A stretch of 64,000 nucleotides of DNA from contig DATEHQ010000100.1 of NCBI GenBank assembly GCA_035279525.1, forward strand, positions 145,598-209,597, given 5' to 3'. Positions within the stretch are counted from its first letter, which is position 1. Every line of letters starts with the position of its first letter. Below, piece by piece: positions 43,724 to 55,542 of this stretch. Made by a program: the position numbers and the translations under genes. This DNA is from DATEHQ01 sp035279525. Lineage in GTDB: Bacteria; Chloroflexota; Dormibacteria; Dormibacterales; Dormibacteraceae. The notes under the pieces are model-generated. The model made no database searches and was not told where the DNA came from. It saw only the letters and a list, made by a program, of their open reading frames with translations.

Positions 43724-44499
43724 GCGCGTACGCCGGCCGCCGTGTTGATGTCGGCCTTCAGGGCCGCGGCCGCGCCGCCCGGGCTCTTCGCATACATCAC
43801 ACCGCGGCTCGAGGAGATGAGGCACGAAGCCCGGTCGCCGTTCCATGCGGCGCGCACCGAGGCTTCCACGTCGCCACCCTGCGCGCCGACACCGGGAACG
43901 AGAAACGGCAGGTCTGTCGCGCGACGCACCTCGCCGACCTGCGCGGGCGCAGTCGCTCCGACCACCAGGCCTACGTTGCCCCGCATGTTCAGCCGCGTCG
44001 CCATCGCCGTGACGTGCTGGTACACGGGCTGGCCCCCGGAATCGAGGTGCTGCAGGTCGGTGGCGCCAGGATTTGACGTGCGGCAAAGCACGTAGACGCC
44101 GCGATCCTCATAGCGCGTGAACTCCTCCAGCGAGTCGGCGCCGAGGTACGGGTTGACGGTCGCGGCATCCATGGCCAGCGTCACGAAGACGGTGAGCGCG
44201 TAGGCCCTCATCGTGTTGCCCATGTCGCCGCGCTTGGCGTCGAAGAGGAACGGCGTGCCCGGCGCCGCGTCCCGCAGCTCCATGAGAGCCGCCCACCCGT
44301 CAGGTCCGTACTGCTCCCAGAAGGCGCTGTTCGGCTTGAAGCAGCACGCGTGCTCCTCCGTCTGGCGAACCACCTCGAGACAGTGCCGCAACGCTCCGGC
44401 CGCGCCGCCCTCGATCCGCTCGGGGTCGGGGTCGAGCCCGACGCAAAGCATGGTGTTGCGTTCGGCCGAGAGCGCGCGCAAGCGTTCGAAGTAAGCCAA
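43720..44499 (-). CDS. pyrF: Orotidine 5'-phosphate decarboxylase (type 2)
   Basis: Last step of UMP synthesis. The 259-residue TIM barrel has FKPNSAFWEQYG, the catalytic FLFDAKRGDMGNTM (Asp-Lys-x-x-Asp) near residue 90 and the late VGATAPAQV, as in the actinobacterial/Myxococcus-type enzymes. TTG 44499 is the start; TACCAT lies 8 bases upstream (44513-44508). It is divergent from nadE with a very short spacer. Confidence 0.94.
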   Translation of the reverse strand: MAYFERLRALSAERNTMLCVGLDPDPERIEGGAAGALRHCLEVVRQTEEHACCFKPNSAFWEQYGPDGWAALMELRDAAPGTPFLFDAKRGDMGNTMRAYALTVFVTLAMDAATVNPYLGADSLEEFTRYEDRGVYVLCRTSNPGATDLQHLDSGGQPVYQHVTAMATRLNMRGNVGLVVGATAPAQVGEVRRATDLPFLVPGVGAQGGDVEASVRAAWNGDRASCLISSSRGVMYAKSPGGAAAALKADINTAAGVRA

Positions 44500-44540
44500 G
44501 CAGCCAAATGGTAAGGATGCAGGAGGACGAAAATTGGTTT

Positions 44541-46283
44541 GTGAGGATCGCGCTCGCTCAGATCAATCCCACCGTCGGCGACCTGGAAGGCAACGCCCGC
44601 CTCATCGTCGACTGGATCGGCCGCGCTCGGGACGCCGAGGCGGACGTGGTCTGCTTCCCGGAGCTGGCGATCACCGGTTACCCCCCGGAGGACCTGGTGC
44701 TCAAGCCATCCTTCGTGCGCGACAACCTCGCCCAGCTTCGGTTCGTCGCCCGCGCCACCCGGGGCATCACCGCTGTGGTCGGCTTCGTCGACCAGGACGG
44801 CGACATCTTCAACGCCGCGGCGCTGCTGCACGACGGCGAACGCAAGGCTGTCTACCACAAGGTGTTCCTGCCCAACTACGGCGTCTTCGACGAGAAGCGG
44901 TACTTCGAGCCTGGCCACGAATGTCCGATCTTCCTGCTCGACGGCGTGAGGGTCGGCCTGACCGTCTGCGAGGACTGCTGGTTTCCATCCGGGCCGATGG
45001 CGTGGGAGGCCCATCACGGTGCTCAGGTGCTGATCAACATCAACGGCTCTCCGTACCATGCCGGCAAGCGCGGGCCGCGCGAGGCGATGGTGGGCGAACG
45101 CGCCACCTCGTACGGGGCATTCGTCGCGTGGGTCAACACGGTGGGCGGCCAGGACGAGCTCGTCTTCGACGGCAACAGCGTGGTCTTCGATCCTCACGGT
45201 CGCGTGCTGGCCCACGCCGCGTCCTTCGTCGAGGAGCTGCTGGTCTGCGACATCGACGCATCGTTACCGGTGCACAGGCCGGTCGAGAACATCAGGCGCG
45301 AGGCGGAAGGTGCGGAGCGGCTCGAGCTCGCCGTCGCCGACATAACAGTCGACACGGCCCGCTCCCCGAAAGAAGCGCCACGCGTCGAGCCCCGGATGGA
45401 GGTACCGCTGGACGGCCCGGCAGAGATCTACGCGGCCGTCGTGCTCGGCACGCACGACTACATCCGGAAGCAGGGCTTCGAGAAGGTCGTGATCGGCATG
45501 TCGGGCGGGGTCGATTCGGCGCTCACCGCCGCCATCGCGTGTGACGCGCTTGGTCCGGAAAACGTCATCGGCGTGCGAATGCCCTCGCGGCACACCTCGC
45601 CCGAAAGCCTCGAAGACGCCGGCATGGTCGCCGAGAACCTGGGCATGCAGCTGATCGACTTTCCCATCGACCCGCCTCACCAGGGGTTCGAAGAGATCCT
45701 CGCCGGCACGTTCCGCGGCACCGGGGCCGGGATCGCGGAGGAGAACCTTCAGCCGCGCATCCGCATGACGATCCTCCACGCACTTTCGAACAAGTTCGGC
45801 TACATCGTGCTCGCCACCGGCAACAAGTCCGAGCTCGCGACGGGCTACGGCACGCTTTACGGCGACATCGCCGGCGGCTACGCGGTGCTCAAGGACATCA
45901 TGAAGACGACGGTCTACGCGCTGTCCCGGTATCGGAACTCCATCGGCCCCGCCATCCCGGAGCGGGTTCTGACCAAGCCGCCGTCGGCCGAGCTGAAGCC
46001 GGGCCAGAAGGACACCGACAGCCTGCCGGCCTACGAAGAGCTCGACCCGATTCTGCGTGGCTACATCGAGGAGGACCAGAGCCCCGAGGAGCTCGTGGCG
46101 GCAGGACACCGGCCGGAGACGGTCGCCAGGGTGATCCAGCTCGTCGACAACAGCGAGTACAAGCGGCGGCAGGCTCCCCCGGGCGTGAAGATCACTCCGC
46201 GGGCCTTCGGGCGTGACCGGCGGATGCCGATCGTCAACCGCTACAGCCCCAACGGGGCCAGGATCCGAGGGCGGAAGGCATAA
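44541..46283 (+). CDS. nadE: Glutamine-dependent NAD+ synthetase
   Basis: Two-domain enzyme making NAD from deamido-NAD and glutamine. The N-terminal nitrilase-fold glutaminase has Glu (VVCFPELAITGYPPED), Lys (YHKVFLPNYGVFDEKRYF) and Cys (LTVCEDCWFP). The C-terminal synthetase has the P-loop GMSGGVDSALTA near residue 318 and LATGNKSELATGYGTLYGD. GTG 44541 is chosen because it starts the conserved RIALAQINPTVGD and AGGAGG lies at 44521-44526; ATG 44508 would add 11 residues and lies in the pyrF promoter. Confidence 0.95.
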   Translation: MRIALAQINPTVGDLEGNARLIVDWIGRARDAEADVVCFPELAITGYPPEDLVLKPSFVRDNLAQLRFVARATRGITAVVGFVDQDGDIFNAAALLHDGERKAVYHKVFLPNYGVFDEKRYFEPGHECPIFLLDGVRVGLTVCEDCWFPSGPMAWEAHHGAQVLININGSPYHAGKRGPREAMVGERATSYGAFVAWVNTVGGQDELVFDGNSVVFDPHGRVLAHAASFVEELLVCDIDASLPVHRPVENIRREAEGAERLELAVADITVDTARSPKEAPRVEPRMEVPLDGPAEIYAAVVLGTHDYIRKQGFEKVVIGMSGGVDSALTAAIACDALGPENVIGVRMPSRHTSPESLEDAGMVAENLGMQLIDFPIDPPHQGFEEILAGTFRGTGAGIAEENLQPRIRMTILHALSNKFGYIVLATGNKSELATGYGTLYGDIAGGYAVLKDIMKTTVYALSRYRNSIGPAIPERVLTKPPSAELKPGQKDTDSLPAYEELDPILRGYIEEDQSPEELVAAGHRPETVARVIQLVDNSEYKRRQAPPGVKITPRAFGRDRRMPIVNRYSPNGARIRGRKA

Positions 46284-46316
46284 TTTTTTCCGATACCTTG
46301 TATAGACAGGAGCTAT

Positions 46317-48994
46317 ATGACTGAGGGCTTCGACGTGGTCGTGATCGGTGGCGGACCCGGCGGGTACGTGGCCGCGCTGCGCGCGGCCCAGCTCGGCGCG
46401 CGGACGGCGATCGTCGAGAAGGACCGCATGGGCGGCACCTGCCTGGTCCGCGGCTGCATCCCGACGAAGGCGCTGCTGCAGTCATCCGAGCTCTACAGCC
46501 TGGCCAGGGCCGGGGCTCCGTTCGGGCTCGTCGCCGATCGGATCGGCTTCGACCTCCAGGCCGCCCAGAAGCGAAAGGCATCGGTGGTGGACCAGCTGGT
46601 CAAGGGCGTGGAGGGACTCCTCAAAGCCGGCGGGGTGAAGTCGTTCAAGGGAAGCGCGAGGCTGGCCGGCAAGGGTGTCGTCGAGGTCGCGGGTGAGCAG
46701 GTGCAGGCGAAGGACATCGTCATCGCCACCGGCTCGGCCGTGGCGCGCATCCCGCTCCAGGGCGCCGAGCTGACGATCGACTCGGATCAGATCCTGGAGC
46801 TCAAAGAGGTTCCCAAACGGCTGGCGGTGATCGGCGGAGGAGTGGTCGGCATGGAGTTCGCCGCAATGTTCGCCGCCCTCGGCAGCAAGGTCAGGGTGCT
46901 CGAGATGCTGCCGCAGGTGCTGCCGATGGTCGACGCCGACCTGGTCGCCGTCTACGCCAAGCACCTCGCTGGGCTCGGCGGAGAGATCCACACCGACAGC
47001 AAGGTAGCCGAGGTCGCCCGGCAGAACGGAGCGCTTCAGGTTCGGTTCTCGACCGGTGGCGAAGGCGGCGCCGTCGACGCCGACCACGTCCTGCTCGCCG
47101 TCGGGCGCGTGCCCTACACACAGGGCCTCGGCGTGGAGAAGGCCGGCGTCAAGCTCGACCGCGGGCGCGTCGTCGTCGACGATCACCTGCGGACGACGGC
47201 CGCAGGCGTCTGGGCGATCGGCGACGTGATCGGCGGCATCATGCTCGCGCACGTCGCCTCATACGAAGGGGTGTGCGCCGTGGAGAACATCGCCGGACAC
47301 GCGGACCGTATCCCCGACTACCACGCCGCGCCGAACTGCATCTACACCGACCCCGAGATCGCCCACGTCGGACTCGGCGAGAAAGAGGCCAGGGAAAAGG
47401 GGCTCGAGGTCAAGGTCGGACGGTTCCCCTTCGCCGCCTCCGGGCGTGCTTTGACCCTTGGACAATCGGAGGGCTTCGTCAAGGTCGTCGCCGACGCAAC
47501 GTCAGGCCGGCTGCTGGGGGCCCACATCATCGGACCGCGCGCCACCGACCTCGTCGCGGAAGCGACTCTCGCGGTGCAGAACGGGCTGACCCTGGAGCAG
47601 ATCGACCTCACGATCCACGCTCACCCGACGCTGCCCGAATCCCTGATGGAGGGGGCCCTGGCGGCACAGGGACGAGCGATTCATGTGGCGAACCGGCGAA
47701 CGTCCGCCCCCTCCGGCGGGCTGGCGCCCGCCACCTCCCCGGCAAGCGGGGAGGCAGCAACGTCCGCCCCCTCCGGCGGGCTGACGCCCGCCACCTCCCC
47801 GGCAAGCGGGGAGGCAGCAACATCCGGCCCCTCCGGCGGGCTGGCGCCCGCCACCTCCCCGGCAAGCGGGGAGGCGCAGGCGACCCAGGTTTCGAATATC
47901 CAGCAAAATCGAGGCAAGGAAATGTCTGCCACTGTCAAGACCCCCGTCCCATCCCCCACACCGAACACGATCAATCCCAAGGTCCTCGAGCTCAAGAAGG
48001 AGAATCGCGCCTTCCTGCTCGGCCTGCATCGTGAGATGCAGCTGATCCGCCGTTTCGAGGAGCGGGCGCAGGAGCAGTACACGAAAGCGAAGATCGGTGG
48101 CTACTGTCACCTCAACATCGGCGAGGAGGCCACCGTCGTCGGCGGCATCCACGGGCTCAAGCCGAACGACTACATCTTCACGAGCTACCGCGAGCACGGA
48201 CACGCCATCGCGCGTGGCATCGATCCGAAAGCAGTGATGGCGGAGCTCTTCGGCAAGGAGACGGGCACATCGCATGGGCGAGGCGGGTCGATGCACATGT
48301 TCGACGCGAACCTTCGCTTCATGGGCGGATATGGCATCGTCGGAGGCCACCTGCCGCTCGCGGTCGGCGGCGGCTGGGCTGTCCGCTACCACAAGGCCAA
48401 GGACGTCGTTTTCTGCATGTTCGGCGACGGCGCCACGAACATCGGAGCGTTCCACGAGTCGCTCAACATGTCGAAGGTCTTCCACCTGCCGGTCGTGTGG
48501 TTCTGCGTGAACAACCAGTACGGGATGGGCACGCCGGTCGAGGCCGCGTCAGCTGTGGCCGACATCTACAAGAAGGCGTGCGCCTACGACATGGAGTCGA
48601 TACAGGTCGATGGCATGAACCTGCGCGAGGTCCTGCTGCGCACCAGCGAGATGGTCGAGCGGACGCGTGCCGACTCGGAGCCGAGGTTCGTCGAAGCCCG
48701 GTGCTATCGCTTCAAGGGCCACTCGGTGGTCGACCCGGACAAGTACCGGTCTAACGAGGACAAGGAGAAGTGGCGCAAGGCGGACCCGATCGTCGCCTTC
48801 GAGCACGAGCTGGAGCAGAGCGGCCTGGCGGACGAGGAGTACTTCAAGCAGGTGCGGCAGGAGGTGGACGCCCAGGTCCGCGAGGTCATCCAGTTTGCCG
48901 ACGAGAGCCCGGACCCGAGCCCCGACGACCTGTACAGGTACACCTACGCGGGCGACTGGGAAGAGCGACCCGAGCTGCGCGCGGAGCCGGTCTG

Positions 48995-48995
<1 letters not shown>
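46317..48995 (+). CDS. lpdA-pdhA: Fused dihydrolipoyl dehydrogenase (E3) - pyruvate dehydrogenase E1 alpha
   Basis: One 892-residue frame encodes E3 and E1-alpha. Residues 1-460 are E3: FAD motif VIGGGPGGYVAALRAA, redox pair GGTCLVRGCIPTKAL (Cys42/Cys47), NAD motif VIGGGVVGMEFA, catalytic HAHPTLPES; the domain is full length. Residues 462-520 are three copies of a 20-residue Ser/Pro/Ala/Gly repeat encoded by 60-bp palindromic repeats. E1-alpha follows from Met536 (ATG 47922, with AAGGA upstream): REMQLIRRFEERAQEQY, GEEATVVGGIHGL and the thiamine-PP motif GDGATNIGAFHESLN to NN. There is no stop between them. It may be made as a fusion, as separate E1-alpha, or both. Confidence 0.9.
47701..47880 (+). 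repeat. Three 60-bp tandem palindromic repeats in the E3-E1 alpha linker
   Basis: Three nearly identical 60-bp units fill 47701-47880. Each has CCTCCCCGGCAAGCGGGGAGG, in which CCTCCCC pairs with GGGGAGG, and a second hairpin built on GGCGGGCTGGCGCCCGCC. The length is a multiple of three, so the frame stays open and reads as (A/T)TSxPSGGLxPATSPASGEA repeats. A related hairpin occurs near 61519-61539 at the start of the CapA gene. Confidence 0.9.
47915..47924 (+). promoter_or_regulatory. Internal ribosome-binding site and ATG for E1 alpha
   Basis: GAGGCAAGGA lies just upstream of an in-frame ATG at 47922, at the natural beginning of E1-alpha. It suggests E1-alpha was originally, and may still be, translated on its own inside the longer frame. 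Confidence 0.5.
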
Positions 48996-51344
<2,349 letters not shown>

Positions 51345-51346
51345 CT

Positions 51347-52885
51347 CTAGGCCACCGCCTGGGGGGCCGGCGCCGCCGCAGCGGCCGGCGCGATCGGTGC
51401 GGCCGGCGCGGACTCGCGTGAGGCGGGCAGGAGCAGGTGCACGCGCAGGTCGCCCGCTTCGTCGAAATCGGACCACATCCGGCCGCCCATCGCGAGGCTG
51501 AGCTCGCGCGAGATGGCGAGGCCGAGGCCGACGCCGCCCGCCGCCGCGGAGCGCGATGGATCGGCACGGTAAAAGCGGTCGAACATGCGGTCAGGGTCCG
51601 GCCTGTGCGGTCCTGCCGGGTTCGACATCACCGTCTCCACGGCGCCGCCGCTCAGGCGCGCCATCACGTTGACGAGTGATCCCGAAGGTGCGTACTTGAC
51701 GGCGTTGTCGAGCAGGTTGTCCAGGACCTGGTGCAGGCGCTCCGGGTCCGCCGCCACAGGCGGCATGTCCTCGGGGACCGAGAGCTTGAGCGTCAGGCCG
51801 CGACCGTCGGCGCGGGGCCGGACCATCTCCAGCTCCTGCTGAAGATGAGCTCCGAGGTCGACGGCCGTGATGTGCATCGAGATCGAGCCCGCCTCCACCC
51901 GCGCCAGGTCGAGCAGCTCCTGGGCCATGCGCAGCACGCGCTCAGACTCTTCGTGCACGATCGTCGCAGCGCGCGTGCGGTCGGCCTCGCCCACCAGGCT
52001 GCCGTCCACGAGCGCCTGGCTGAACCCGATCAGGCTGGTCAGCGGCGTCTTCAGCTCGTGCGAGACGTTGGCCAGGAAGTCACGCTGAACCCGCCTGGCA
52101 CGCTCTACCGCCTCGGCCATGCGGTTGAACGCAGACCCGAGCAGGCCGAGCTCGTCCTGGCCCTTGAGGCTCACGCGTCGCGAGTAATTGCCGGCGGCGA
52201 TGTCCTCGGCTGCGGACGCCAGCTGCGTGAGCGGCCCGGTCAGCGAGCGGTTGACGAGGAGGATGAGCAGCATCGCCAGCACGAGCGCGGCGCCGCCCGC
52301 CTCGAGAAGCCGGGACGCCAGGTCTCCGGCCGCGGCGGACGCGATCATCGACTGCGGCTGGGCGAGCGCGACGTAGGACGCTGAGAGGGGATCGCGTGAC
52401 TGCGTCAGCCCGATGGCGGCGAGGATGTAGTTCTGGCCGTCGAGGACCGCCTTCGCCTCGCCGACGTTCGCCACGCGCCGCGAGCCTGTCAAAGGGATGG
52501 TGGCTCCAGCCGTGTCGATGCTGGCGCTGTCGTACACGATGCTCCGCCGGCTGTCGAGGAGCAGCAGGCGGCCGCCGCCGAGCCGCGGGGCGAGCACGTT
52601 GAGGCGCTGCACGAATTCGTCGGGCAGCACGTAGCGGCCACAGCTCGTGTTCGTCGCGACCTTCGGCGGAACCAGGCACTCGGCGTGCATCACCGCGACG
52701 CGTGCCTGCACGACCTGGCGATCCAGCTGTTCCTGTGTGCTCTGGAACTCGAGGTCGCGGATGAAAACCCAGGTGAGCGCGCCGGCCAGCAGGAGGCTCA
52801 CGGCCACGATGCCGGCGGCGGCGGCGAGGAGGCGGAGTCGGAGTGTCAGCTCCCCGCCAGCTCCAACCGGTATCCGACGCCCCAC
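51347..52885 (-). CDS. Sensor histidine kinase
   Basis: Membrane sensor of 512 residues. Two membrane spans (about 15-42 and 195-215) enclose an extracytoplasmic domain of about 150 residues containing two Cys. A HAMP domain (about 215-265) leads to the H-box DFLANVSHELKTPLTSL with His276. The ATPase domain has the N-box LHQVLDNLLDNAVKYAPSG and G-box GGVGLGLAISREL. The C-terminal 20 residues are Ala/Pro-rich. GTG 52885 overlaps the upstream regulator gene by 40 bp. Signal unknown. Confidence 0.93.
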   Translation of the reverse strand: MGRRIPVGAGGELTLRLRLLAAAAGIVAVSLLLAGALTWVFIRDLEFQSTQEQLDRQVVQARVAVMHAECLVPPKVATNTSCGRYVLPDEFVQRLNVLAPRLGGGRLLLLDSRRSIVYDSASIDTAGATIPLTGSRRVANVGEAKAVLDGQNYILAAIGLTQSRDPLSASYVALAQPQSMIASAAAGDLASRLLEAGGAALVLAMLLILLVNRSLTGPLTQLASAAEDIAAGNYSRRVSLKGQDELGLLGSAFNRMAEAVERARRVQRDFLANVSHELKTPLTSLIGFSQALVDGSLVGEADRTRAATIVHEESERVLRMAQELLDLARVEAGSISMHITAVDLGAHLQQELEMVRPRADGRGLTLKLSVPEDMPPVAADPERLHQVLDNLLDNAVKYAPSGSLVNVMARLSGGAVETVMSNPAGPHRPDPDRMFDRFYRADPSRSAAAGGVGLGLAISRELSLAMGGRMWSDFDEAGDLRVHLLLPASRESAPAAPIAPAAAAAPAPQAVA

Positions 52886-53535
52886 ACGGTCTGGATGCTG
52901 GGGTCGGCGACGTGCGCGGCCGCCAGCTTCTCGCGCAGCTGCTGCACGTGGACGTCGACCGTCCGCGTGTAGCCCGGAAAGTCATAGCCCCAGACCAGGT
53001 CGAGCAGCTCGCTGCGCTGGAAGACGCGCCCGGGATGTCGCGCCAGCAGCGTCAAAAGGTCGAATTCCTTGGGTCGCAGCTGCACGCGCTCCTTACCGTG
53101 CCGGACCTCGTGTCGCTCGAGGTCCACTTCCAGCTTTCCTGCGCGGATCAGCTTCGGCTGGTCCGGCTCCAGCTTGGCCCGCCGCAGCAGGGCTTTGGCC
53201 CGCGCGACGAGCTCCTGGGGGTGAAAGGGCTTGGTGAGGTAGTCGTCCGCGCCGACCTCGAGGCCGACGACCTTGTCCGTCACCTCGTCGCGCGCGGTCA
53301 GCATGATGATCGGCACCTGGCTCTGCTTGCGGATCTCCTTGCAGATGGTCAGGCCGTCGGTGCCCGGCAGCATGATGTCAAGGATCACCAGGTCGGGCTT
53401 GAGCTGGCCGAAACGGGACACGGCCTGGGCTCCATCCCCCACTCCCTCCACCTCGTAACCCTCTCGCGTGAGGTAGAGGCGAGCCAGCTCGACGATGTGC
53501 GCCTCATCGTCGACGACCATGATCTTGGAGCTCAT
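52846..53535 (-). CDS. OmpR/PhoB-family response regulator
   Basis: 229 residues. The receiver domain has the acidic pair VVDDEAH, the phospho-Asp in DLVILDIMLPG and the Lys in YLTKPFHP. A C-terminal winged helix of OmpR type follows (VQLRPKEFDLLTLLARHPGRVFQRSELLD, then RTVDVHVQQLREKL). ATG 53535 is chosen; ATG 53547 would add four residues. It is the partner of the overlapping kinase gene. Confidence 0.94.
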   Translation of the reverse strand: MSSKIMVVDDEAHIVELARLYLTREGYEVEGVGDGAQAVSRFGQLKPDLVILDIMLPGTDGLTICKEIRKQSQVPIIMLTARDEVTDKVVGLEVGADDYLTKPFHPQELVARAKALLRRAKLEPDQPKLIRAGKLEVDLERHEVRHGKERVQLRPKEFDLLTLLARHPGRVFQRSELLDLVWGYDFPGYTRTVDVHVQQLREKLAAAHVADPSIQTVWGVGYRLELAGS

Positions 53536-53609
53536 CGAAGCGGCCATAGCACTAAGAGATCATCCCCGCGTCAGACGGTTGTCTGGCGGTCATGAGCGAA
53601 ATGTAAACG

Positions 53610-55001
53610 TCACTTCCCTGCTTGCCGCGGAAGACCGGCCGAAGCCGTGCGGCCGGCCCGCCGCGGAGTCCCGCGCTTTCTGTCCTCACCCTCGCGCAGC
53701 ACGAGCTTGAGAGGGTTGCCCGCCAGCCCGAAGCGATCCCGGATCTTCTTCTCCAGGTAGCGCCTGTACGAGAAGTGCAGCAGCCCGGTGTCGTTGACGA
53801 ACAGCACCACAGTCGGCGCCTCGCCCCCCGCCTGGGTGGCGTAGCCCAGCTTCAGGCGCCTGCCCTTGAAGCTCGGAGGCGGATGCTCGAGAAACGCCTC
53901 GCGAAGGACCCGATTCAGCTCGTTGGGCGGCATCCTGAGCCGGCGCTGGCCGACGACCTCGAGCGCGGTGGGCAGCAGCGTGCCGATGCCTTCCCTGGTC
54001 TTCGCCGAGACCATGGCCGCTGGGGCGTGGGGCGCGAACTTGAACTCCCGCGCAAGCAGCTGGCGCCAGTGAGCAGGCTTGCGCTCAGCCGGCGGCACGA
54101 GGTCGATCTTGTTGACGACGATGACCAGGCCCTTGCCGGCCTCGAGCGCGTAGCCCGCCACGTGCTGGTCCTGGGCCAGGATGCCGGCGGAGGCGTCGAC
54201 CACGAGGAGCACGGCGTCGGATCGCTCCATGGCATGAATGCCCCTGAGCAGGCTGTAGCGCTCGAGCCGGTCGCGGCTCGAGGACTTGCGCCGGATTCCC
54301 GCCGTGTCGACGAGGATGACCGGCACTCCGTCAAACACGAGCTCCGTGTCGATCGGGTCGCGCGTCGTGCCGGGTGTCGAGCTGACCAGCGCCCGCTCAT
54401 CGCCGAGCAACGCGTTGAGCAGCGACGACTTGCCGACGTTCGGCCGCCCCATGATGGCGAGCCGGTCCGCCTTCTCGTCGGCCGGCGACGCGAGCTCCGG
54501 TGGCGGCAGCCCGTCCAGGACGCGATCGAGCAGCTCTCCCACGCCGAGGCCGTGCTGCGCGGAGATGAGGGACGGCTCTTCGAACCCGAGCTCCAGGAGC
54601 TCGTGCGCGAAGTGCCGCTCGCTTGGCGAGTCGGCCTTGTTCGCCGCGACTATCACCTTTCGCCGCGAGCGCCTGAGCATCTGCGCGATCTCCCGGTCGA
54701 TCGGGGTGAGTCCCTGCCTCACGTCGAGCAGCAGCAGGATCAGGTCCGCCTGGCCGATGGCGATCTTCGTCTGCGCCTCGATGGCGGCGCGTGACTCGTC
54801 CTTCGCGCCGTCCAGGTCCAGCCCCGCGGTGTCGACGACGCTGAACTCGCGGCCGCGCCAATCAGCCACGCCGTAGAGGCGATCTCGTGTCAGCCCGGAC
54901 TCGGGATCGACGATCGCCTTTTTCCACCCGAGGAGGCGGTTGAACAGAGTCGACTTGCCTACGTTCGGCCGCCCCACGATGGCGACGATGGGCCTGGGCA
55001 C
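53610..55001 (-). CDS. der: Ribosome biogenesis GTPase Der (EngA)
   Basis: Tandem-GTPase needed for 50S assembly. The 463-residue protein has two G domains, each starting with GRPNVGKS (about residues 10-17 and 186-193) with G3 DTAG and G4 NKAD/NKID, and a C-terminal KH-like domain (LNRVLREAFLEHPPPSFKGRRLKLGYATQ). The tail after the KH domain is basic and low complexity. GTG 55001 is the start. Confidence 0.96.
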   Translation of the reverse strand: MPRPIVAIVGRPNVGKSTLFNRLLGWKKAIVDPESGLTRDRLYGVADWRGREFSVVDTAGLDLDGAKDESRAAIEAQTKIAIGQADLILLLLDVRQGLTPIDREIAQMLRRSRRKVIVAANKADSPSERHFAHELLELGFEEPSLISAQHGLGVGELLDRVLDGLPPPELASPADEKADRLAIMGRPNVGKSSLLNALLGDERALVSSTPGTTRDPIDTELVFDGVPVILVDTAGIRRKSSSRDRLERYSLLRGIHAMERSDAVLLVVDASAGILAQDQHVAGYALEAGKGLVIVVNKIDLVPPAERKPAHWRQLLAREFKFAPHAPAAMVSAKTREGIGTLLPTALEVVGQRRLRMPPNELNRVLREAFLEHPPPSFKGRRLKLGYATQAGGEAPTVVLFVNDTGLLHFSYRRYLEKKIRDRFGLAGNPLKLVLREGEDRKRGTPRRAGRTASAGLPRQAGK

Positions 55002-55125
55002 GGTGTCAATTAGACGGTACTGGAGGTCGCACCCACAGGAGTCCCGCCTTGGTGGCGCACAGCACCGCGCCGAAACCCGACGCGGCGGCCGCGCCGACCA
55101 GCGTCCAGAGCGCGCCGCCGAGCGA
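55002..55125 (-). other. Gap with an in-frame continuation of the JAMM-peptidase frame
   Basis: No gene starts in this gap. After the TGA of the JAMM-peptidase gene (55128-55126) the same frame stays open for 40 codons and reads a hydrophobic segment (GGALWTLVGAAAASGFGAVL) before a TGA at 55011-55009. It looks like a possible membrane segment, either a remnant or a readthrough extension. There is no start codon for it on its own. Confidence 0.35.
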
Positions 55126-55542
55126 TCAGTCAGTCACCTGAAGCGGCTCTTCCACCATCTCTTCGGAATCCCATCCCGGCTTCTGAAACACCTTGACCTC
55201 CCGGACCTCTCGTTCGATGCAGGAGGCGATCACGTAGAAGGCGCTCGGCCACGCGTCCTCGGTGTCGAACCGCGACGCGTAGGCGGCGTGGTTGGGATGG
55301 CTGTGGTAGTAGCCCACGATCTCCATGCCCCGCGCGTCCGCCTCGTCTTCGATCTTGCGGTGCTCCCGGTGGTCGATGCGGTAGCGCACCTCCCTCATCT
55401 CGGGCGCGGCGTTGGTCGCACGCCGCGTTTCGATCACGTCGCGCGATCCTTTGACCGCGAGCAGCATGCCGCAGATCTCGAGTGGAAAGCCTTCCGAGGC
55501 ATGGCTGCGTATCGCCTCCAGGGCGGGTCCCGTGATGTTCAC
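55126..55542 (-). CDS. JAMM/M67-family metallopeptidase (Mec+-like)
   Basis: A 138-residue single-domain JAMM protein. The zinc motif is HSHP-x8-S-x2-D (GYYHSHPNHAAYASRFDTEDAW) with the upstream Glu in LEICGMLLA. GTG 55542 overlaps the cysteine synthase stop by 4 bp. In mycobacteria a similar protein (Mec+) releases cysteine from the carrier protein CysO next to cysM. The pairing here suggests the same sulfur-carrier route, but no CysO/ThiS-like gene is in the window. Confidence 0.87.
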   Translation of the reverse strand: MNITGPALEAIRSHASEGFPLEICGMLLAVKGSRDVIETRRATNAAPEMREVRYRIDHREHRKIEDEADARGMEIVGYYHSHPNHAAYASRFDTEDAWPSAFYVIASCIEREVREVKVFQKPGWDSEEMVEEPLQVTD

